In this document: positions 59,805 through 64,000 of the stretch, one piece after another
How positions within the stretch are numbered: the stretch's first letter is position 1
Layout of the letters: the number at the start of each line of letters is the position of its first letter
Assembly (NCBI GenBank): GCA_030248065.1
Contig: JASAMV010002918.1
Coordinates: forward strand, 21,699-85,698
DNA length: 64,000 nt
Direction: 5' to 3'
From: Rhynchonema sp. JSB1_4
Taxonomy: Eukaryota; Nematoda; Chromadorea; Monhysterida; Xyalidae
Translations under genes and position numbers: made by a program
The notes under the pieces: generated by a model
What the model was told of the DNA's origin: nothing
Seen by the model: the letters and a program-made list of their open reading frames with translations, nothing else
The model's database searches: none

Positions 59805-62800
59805 CTACTGAAAATCAGCCTGTGTATCAGACTTTGCCGTGTGGCGCGTGGCCGGCATTCGTGGCGCGGCGGGCGACACTGACTTCGTGATCGAAATTTT
59901 CAGACACGGAAACGCCGTCGCGAACAACTTGCGTGTCTCGCGTCGCATCGGCGGATTAAACACCTGCATGCAGATGGGGATGGTGCACTCGCACTGAAGA
60001 TGTCCTTGTGCACCGCCCCCGGCCGTGGCGCAGGACAAAACCCACTGCTGTTGCATAATTTTGTGTGATTTCACGGTCGTTGTTTTTGTAATCGGTTTGT
60101 TTTCTCGAACACTACGTTCTAACTTCCATCTTTTTAGGATCCAGTCCCGTTGAACGCACTGAACGCACCCAGTAGATGATCGGATTTGACGAGCTGTTGA
60201 CGATGCCAGCGACCGTGACCAGCACCGAGCCGATCCAATGGCTGAAGCTCGAGAAATGAAAAAACGCAATGTTGTTCAGCAGATGGAAGCCGGTGACCAG
60301 CGCTGCCTGAATGTGAAGGGTTGGCCTTTCACAGGTCGCAACAAATTCCCCATCTTGATGATCAGGGGAAACTTCATCAAACCTGAAATAACATGCGTCG
60401 TTCAGTCTTGACTCGCTGTTTCTCGCGCGCCACTTCCGCGTCCGTCAGCTGCTTGTCGCCGCGAGTTTTCTGGCGTTGACATTTCAAAGCCAGGAAAATT
60501 ACGATGTACCTTACAATGTGGGAGCAACATTATGACACGATTTAAGCCTGTTACATATATATAATAGAACTGAAATATTAAGCTTACAGTCCGAAAATGA
60601 AAATCTCGAACAAATAGTGCCACAGCAGATATCCGGCCCAAACTTCGTTGTTGTCGCTGTAGTCACTGCAGTTGTAACCGAAATTGCCCTCGGTAAAGTA
60701 AAAGTGCTGCAAATGTGGATAATCATCAGGAACAATGTTAAATACATTTGGGAAATCCAAGTTGCGCGGTGGACGTAGGTCAATATGATAAATGGTTCTC
60801 TGATGAAAGCAAATGCATGGGATCTGTGCTAGAGATGCATGGGCCCGTGCAGAGATGCATATGGCCCCGTTCAGAGATGCATAGGGCCCCGTTCATATAT
60901 GCATGGGCCCCGTGCCAGAGATGCATGCATCCCGAAAAATGAAAAAGTGCAAGAATGGATAAGAATTTTTAGTCGAAGTGGGCGTTCATCAAGTTGATGC
61001 TCAGGCTTGCATGATGTTTTCGGGATTTTCGACCCCACCCTTCAAGAAATGAACCCTGATTCAGGCTCAGCCACTCGTAACCACTGAGCAAAATTCAGTT
61101 TAGTTATGGTTGCGACGCAGGCCAAAATACCGTGACCTCTGACCACAAGGATCGTGTCGAGACCATTTTCTTTTTGTCTATGTTTTACGTGTTAATGTGT
61201 TACCAACCAATAGCACGACATTTTGACGCGCACGAGGACAACTTCCAGCTTGCTGCATCAAATACATCAAATTGTATAGGCAACGTGCAATAGGCTATGT
61301 GCAATGGTCTCGCAATGGTCTTCATTTTTGTAAGAAATACAAGTACAATACATAGCTTAGTCGTTGTGCGACCACAAGGTACCTTGGTACATAGATTTCT
61401 GGTGCACTGCAAAATACCATCTCTATACAGCACGTTAGCCGGACGAGAGACAGGCTCCAATAACACTGAGGTTCGAGTCAGAGTTGTAGGTATGTTGCCA
61501 AATTCTTCCGCAGCCAAATGTATGCATGTGTTCCCGATGCACTTCTGGCACGGGGCCCCATGCATCTCTGAACGGGGCCCCATGCATTTCTACACGAGGC
61601 CCCATGTACCTCTGGCACGGGGCCCCATGCATCTCTGAACGGGGCCCCATGCATCTCCAGCGCAGGGGCAGGGCCCCACATGTATCGGTTCCTTGGAAAT
61701 CCTTAAGAACGGGGGTCTTGATGTGCCATGCTCGGAACAGGGGCGTAATGTCCAACCGGATAAGACAGAAAAGCCTGGGATTGTAGTGTTGCACAGCAAT
61801 GCATGTAATGTACCTTGAAACAGTCAGCGCCAAAAGCTAGTCCAACCGCACACGCAATGCCCCACAGCCAGGCGAACAGCAACGGCGCACGCAGCCATTT
61901 CTTTTCGGTGAACAGCTTCGATATGGCGAATCGTTGAATGCCGGTGAACGAGCCGACGATCGAAACGAATCGATTCAGAGTGATGATGATCAACAGCACG
62001 ACCAACACGTTATACGCGATTGAGTCGACATTCGCCAGCCAAAACTCGAGTACACCGGATAACAACTGTAAGTTTGGAAAAGCAGTTTACACGGCGGCAT
62101 CATTATCAATTTGTATAGCGCATGTGTTGGCCCATAGGTGTGTGCGGCTGATATGTGAACTCTGAACCGCCACACCAAACGTATGCTCCCGGAAGGACTC
62201 GAACCTCCGACCTCCCAGCCACCAGGCCTGGACAGCCAGTTGCTCTACCAACTGAGCTACGGGAACGCGGTCTGGCTGCGGCTCAAAGTTGCACTTATAG
62301 CCATGCAACCGTCTAGACACACACTGCTTTACACGCCACAGCGCTACACGTTGCGCTGGCTGGCAGACTTCCAGTCTACAGATACTGATGAACCGTCTCC
62401 ATAAACGTAATGTCATTAACTCCCGCACAACAACAACAACTTCGAGCAGCACTAAATGACGCGGAGAGAACTTAAAAAAAAGAAGCAACAAGGTTTGACT
62501 CGCGCACCCTTCGTTGAAATGCGACCAAAGGTGCTGCCACAATCACATACGTCAACAGAAGCAGTGCATCAGCTGCAGCCGCGTGACCGACGACCAAATA
62601 GAAACTGTTCTTGAATACCGGGTCTCTGAAACGCAACCATGCAGAAATACTGGACACAATCAAGTGTTGGAAACGTTGTGTAACCGAAATTTTGGCATCT
62701 CAATCACTCCAGGCCGGTGGACGGCACTTTCGTGATTCCGAACCGAAAAACAAAATTAACTTTGTGTGCAGCAGGGTTGCAAGAATGACCATGTTTAGTA

Positions 62801-62870
62801 TGACACCCAGCAGCGCGCCGACGCCAATGCCCGCGGCCACCAACGTGGTGTACTGCCATGGGATCGTCAT
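59805..62870 (-). CDS. Seven-transmembrane receptor, rhodopsin-like (Srx-like / orphan), 7 exons, 340 aa, complete
   Basis: Exons 62761-62870, 62508-62625, 61814-62065, 60588-60706, 60383-60509, 60169-60306 and 59805-59963 keep phase throughout and give 341 codons with the stop. TM1 has the Leu-Asn of GVILNMVILATLL. TM2 is in HAAAADALLLLTYVIVAAPL (Asp). TM3 ends LIIITLNRFVSI, with Asn-Arg-Phe in place of Asp-Arg-Tyr. TM4 is LLFAWLWGIACAVGLAFGA. Extracellular loop 2 has the Cys of GYNC. TM5 is followed by a basic third loop (REKQRVKTERRMLFQ). TM7 has NSSSNPIIYW, then helix 8 (FNPPMRRETRKLF). The N-terminus before TM1 is only about 10 residues. The NRF motif, the Glu-Arg-Arg ... Phe-Gln entry to TM6 and the Phe-Asn after TM7 recall nematode Srx chemoreceptors; an amine- or peptide-type class A receptor is the alternative. 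The ligand is unknown. Confidence 0.92.
60833..60930. repeat. GAGATGCATGGGGCCCC minisatellite, first locus
   Basis: About four units of roughly 24 bp (GTGCAGAGATGCATAGGGCCCC). The same unit, in inverted orientation, forms a second array at 61524-61680. Both are in the third intron of the receptor gene. Confidence 0.85.
61524..61680. repeat. GGGGCCCCATGCATCTCTGAAC minisatellite, second locus
   Basis: About six units, the reverse complement of those at 60833-60930. The two arrays are about 600 bp apart in the same intron and could pair in the transcript. Confidence 0.85.
62184..62266 (-). tRNA. tRNA-like gene of unassigned isotype, better-preserved copy
   Basis: 83 nt with a well-paired acceptor stem (GTTCCCG/CGGGAGC, one G-U pair), D arm GCTC-AGTTGGTA-GAGC and T arm GGAGG-TTCGAGT-CCTTC. 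The anticodon arm plus variable region is about 10 nt longer than standard. It can pair as ACTGG/CTGGT with a 10-nt loop, or as CTGGC/GCTGG with a longer loop, so it has either a tiny intron or a non-canonical fold and I give no anticodon. It lies inside the second intron of the receptor gene on the same strand. It may be a tRNA gene or a tRNA-derived repeat; see 12471-12553. Confidence 0.55.
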
Positions 62871-64000
62871 TGCTTCGCGTCAATGGATGGATCGGCTTCG
62901 CTTCGGTTAAACTTATTTACGCAATCGTGTTGAGAGCGCCGTCGTGATTTTAATTTTTTTCGCTCTTTTTAGGCGGTATTGAATTCAGTGATTTTATGTT
63001 TATGCTGATGCTGCAAGGCATTTAACTGCTAAAATGTCCGATTGGGCTGCCATTGGCAACAGTGTACTTCGTTTGAGCCAACGAATGGTAACATCTGGCT
63101 CAGCTCATATTAGTAATGCCTCTGAGATACTGTAACAATGAGAAGTCATCATTTTTCTGTTGCCACTAAATTCTCTTCAAATTGTTTTATTCATCTACTG
63201 AAAAACGTATGGCAGCTTGATTTTTGTGGTATAAATACATCTACATGGTACCAATTCCCATTGTTTTCAAATATCCACTGCACTGCAGGTATTCGGACAG
63301 TCAAACCAGATGCGGTCCGATTTAATTTGTAACATAGGTCAGAGAAACGTATGTACATATATGTACACGAGCACACATTTTAGCAATCAGAAAGCCACCG
63401 AACTCTCAGTCACGAAAGAAACCCGTGGTCTTTCAATTATTGTCATACAAAAGCAACAATACTCAGGCGTGCACCAGTTTGATTACGTGCTCCTGTTTGT
63501 TTATCACCTGTCATATCACCACCTACCATATCAGTCTCCAAAGAAGAGTGGTCGTGGTTTGAGATGTGTTCGGATTGTATTTTTTCGTGGCGCGCGAACA
63601 AGTATCAAAAACAGCAGAGAGTAAAATGTGAATACCAACGGTGCCACCATGCACAAAAGGCGCCAAAGTCAAAGCACCTTACCGTCTGACCAGTAACATT
63701 GGCACTTTTTGCTTCAATTCAGCCATTAAGGCAACCCAGACAACAATAACGTGCAAACAACGGAATCCCTGTGAAACATCAGCCGACAACGGACTCTTGG
63801 CTGATTACCTTAGAGCGTGTGAACGGTCTGGCAAACGGTCTTTCCATAGTTAAGTATTTTCCACTCACAATCGCAAGTACGAGCTCTTCTCTGTTTTATA
63901 CGCATAGTCAATGTGAAACATCAAGCTTGGATGCTTCGCACTGTCACTGGCTGCCGTGTGTGTAGTCCACTGGTGGTTTTATGTTGATGTTGCATCGAAA
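62871..64000. other. Upstream region of the receptor gene, no other gene recognised
   Basis: Contains the start of transcription of the receptor, if its first exon is correct. I see no TATA box or homologous exon on either strand. Several open stretches exist but none has recognisable protein similarity. Confidence 0.5.

Noticed and set aside
60310..60383. LMKFPLIIKMGNLLRPV as TM6 of the receptor
   Set aside because: Reading through would break the frame into the TM6-TM7 exon. The spliced join RRMLFQ|AALVTG keeps phase and gives a proper helix.

Overview
The window is nuclear DNA from an invertebrate animal. Every gene I can support is cut into many short exons (most 70-270 bp) with GT-AG introns, and the introns are filled with small inverted-repeat elements, minisatellites and microsatellites. 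Three minus-strand genes could be rebuilt exon by exon with reading phase kept across every junction. I cannot name the species. The receptor at 59.8-62.9 kb resembles the Srx-like chemoreceptors best known from nematodes, which together with the high intron density weakly suggests a nematode or a related animal.

Layout: (1) 1.3-26.2 kb, minus strand: about 40 exons of an orthologue of chondroitin sulfate proteoglycan 4 (CSPG4/NG2; kon-tiki in flies). It has a laminin-G region, exactly 15 CSPG repeats, one membrane helix and a cytoplasmic tail ending in the NG2-type PDZ ligand QYWV. The signal-peptide exon was not found with certainty. (2) 26.5-38.1 kb: a direct tandem duplication of a 5.7-5.8 kb unit. 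Each copy carries a two-exon plus-strand gene for an 84-residue secreted protein that I do not recognise. The copies differ by point changes and by element insertions. (3) 38.1-43.1 kb: repeat-rich DNA with one candidate signal-peptide exon on the minus strand. (4) 43.2-56.0 kb, minus strand: a complete 22-exon M1-family membrane aminopeptidase of 949 residues. (5) 56.0-59.8 kb: intergenic DNA with a 310-bp (GT)n tract. (6) 59.8-62.9 kb, minus strand: a complete 7-exon, 340-residue seven-transmembrane receptor. A tRNA-like sequence lies in its second intron, with a decayed relative at 12.5 kb.

The genes do not form an evident pathway. Three encode cell-surface proteins (adhesion/matrix co-receptor, ectopeptidase, chemoreceptor-like receptor), and the duplicated pair encodes small secreted products. 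At least nine families of short inverted-repeat elements recur, several of them next to splice sites. Positions are exact where a splice junction is given and approximate (within about 10 bp) for repeat ends.
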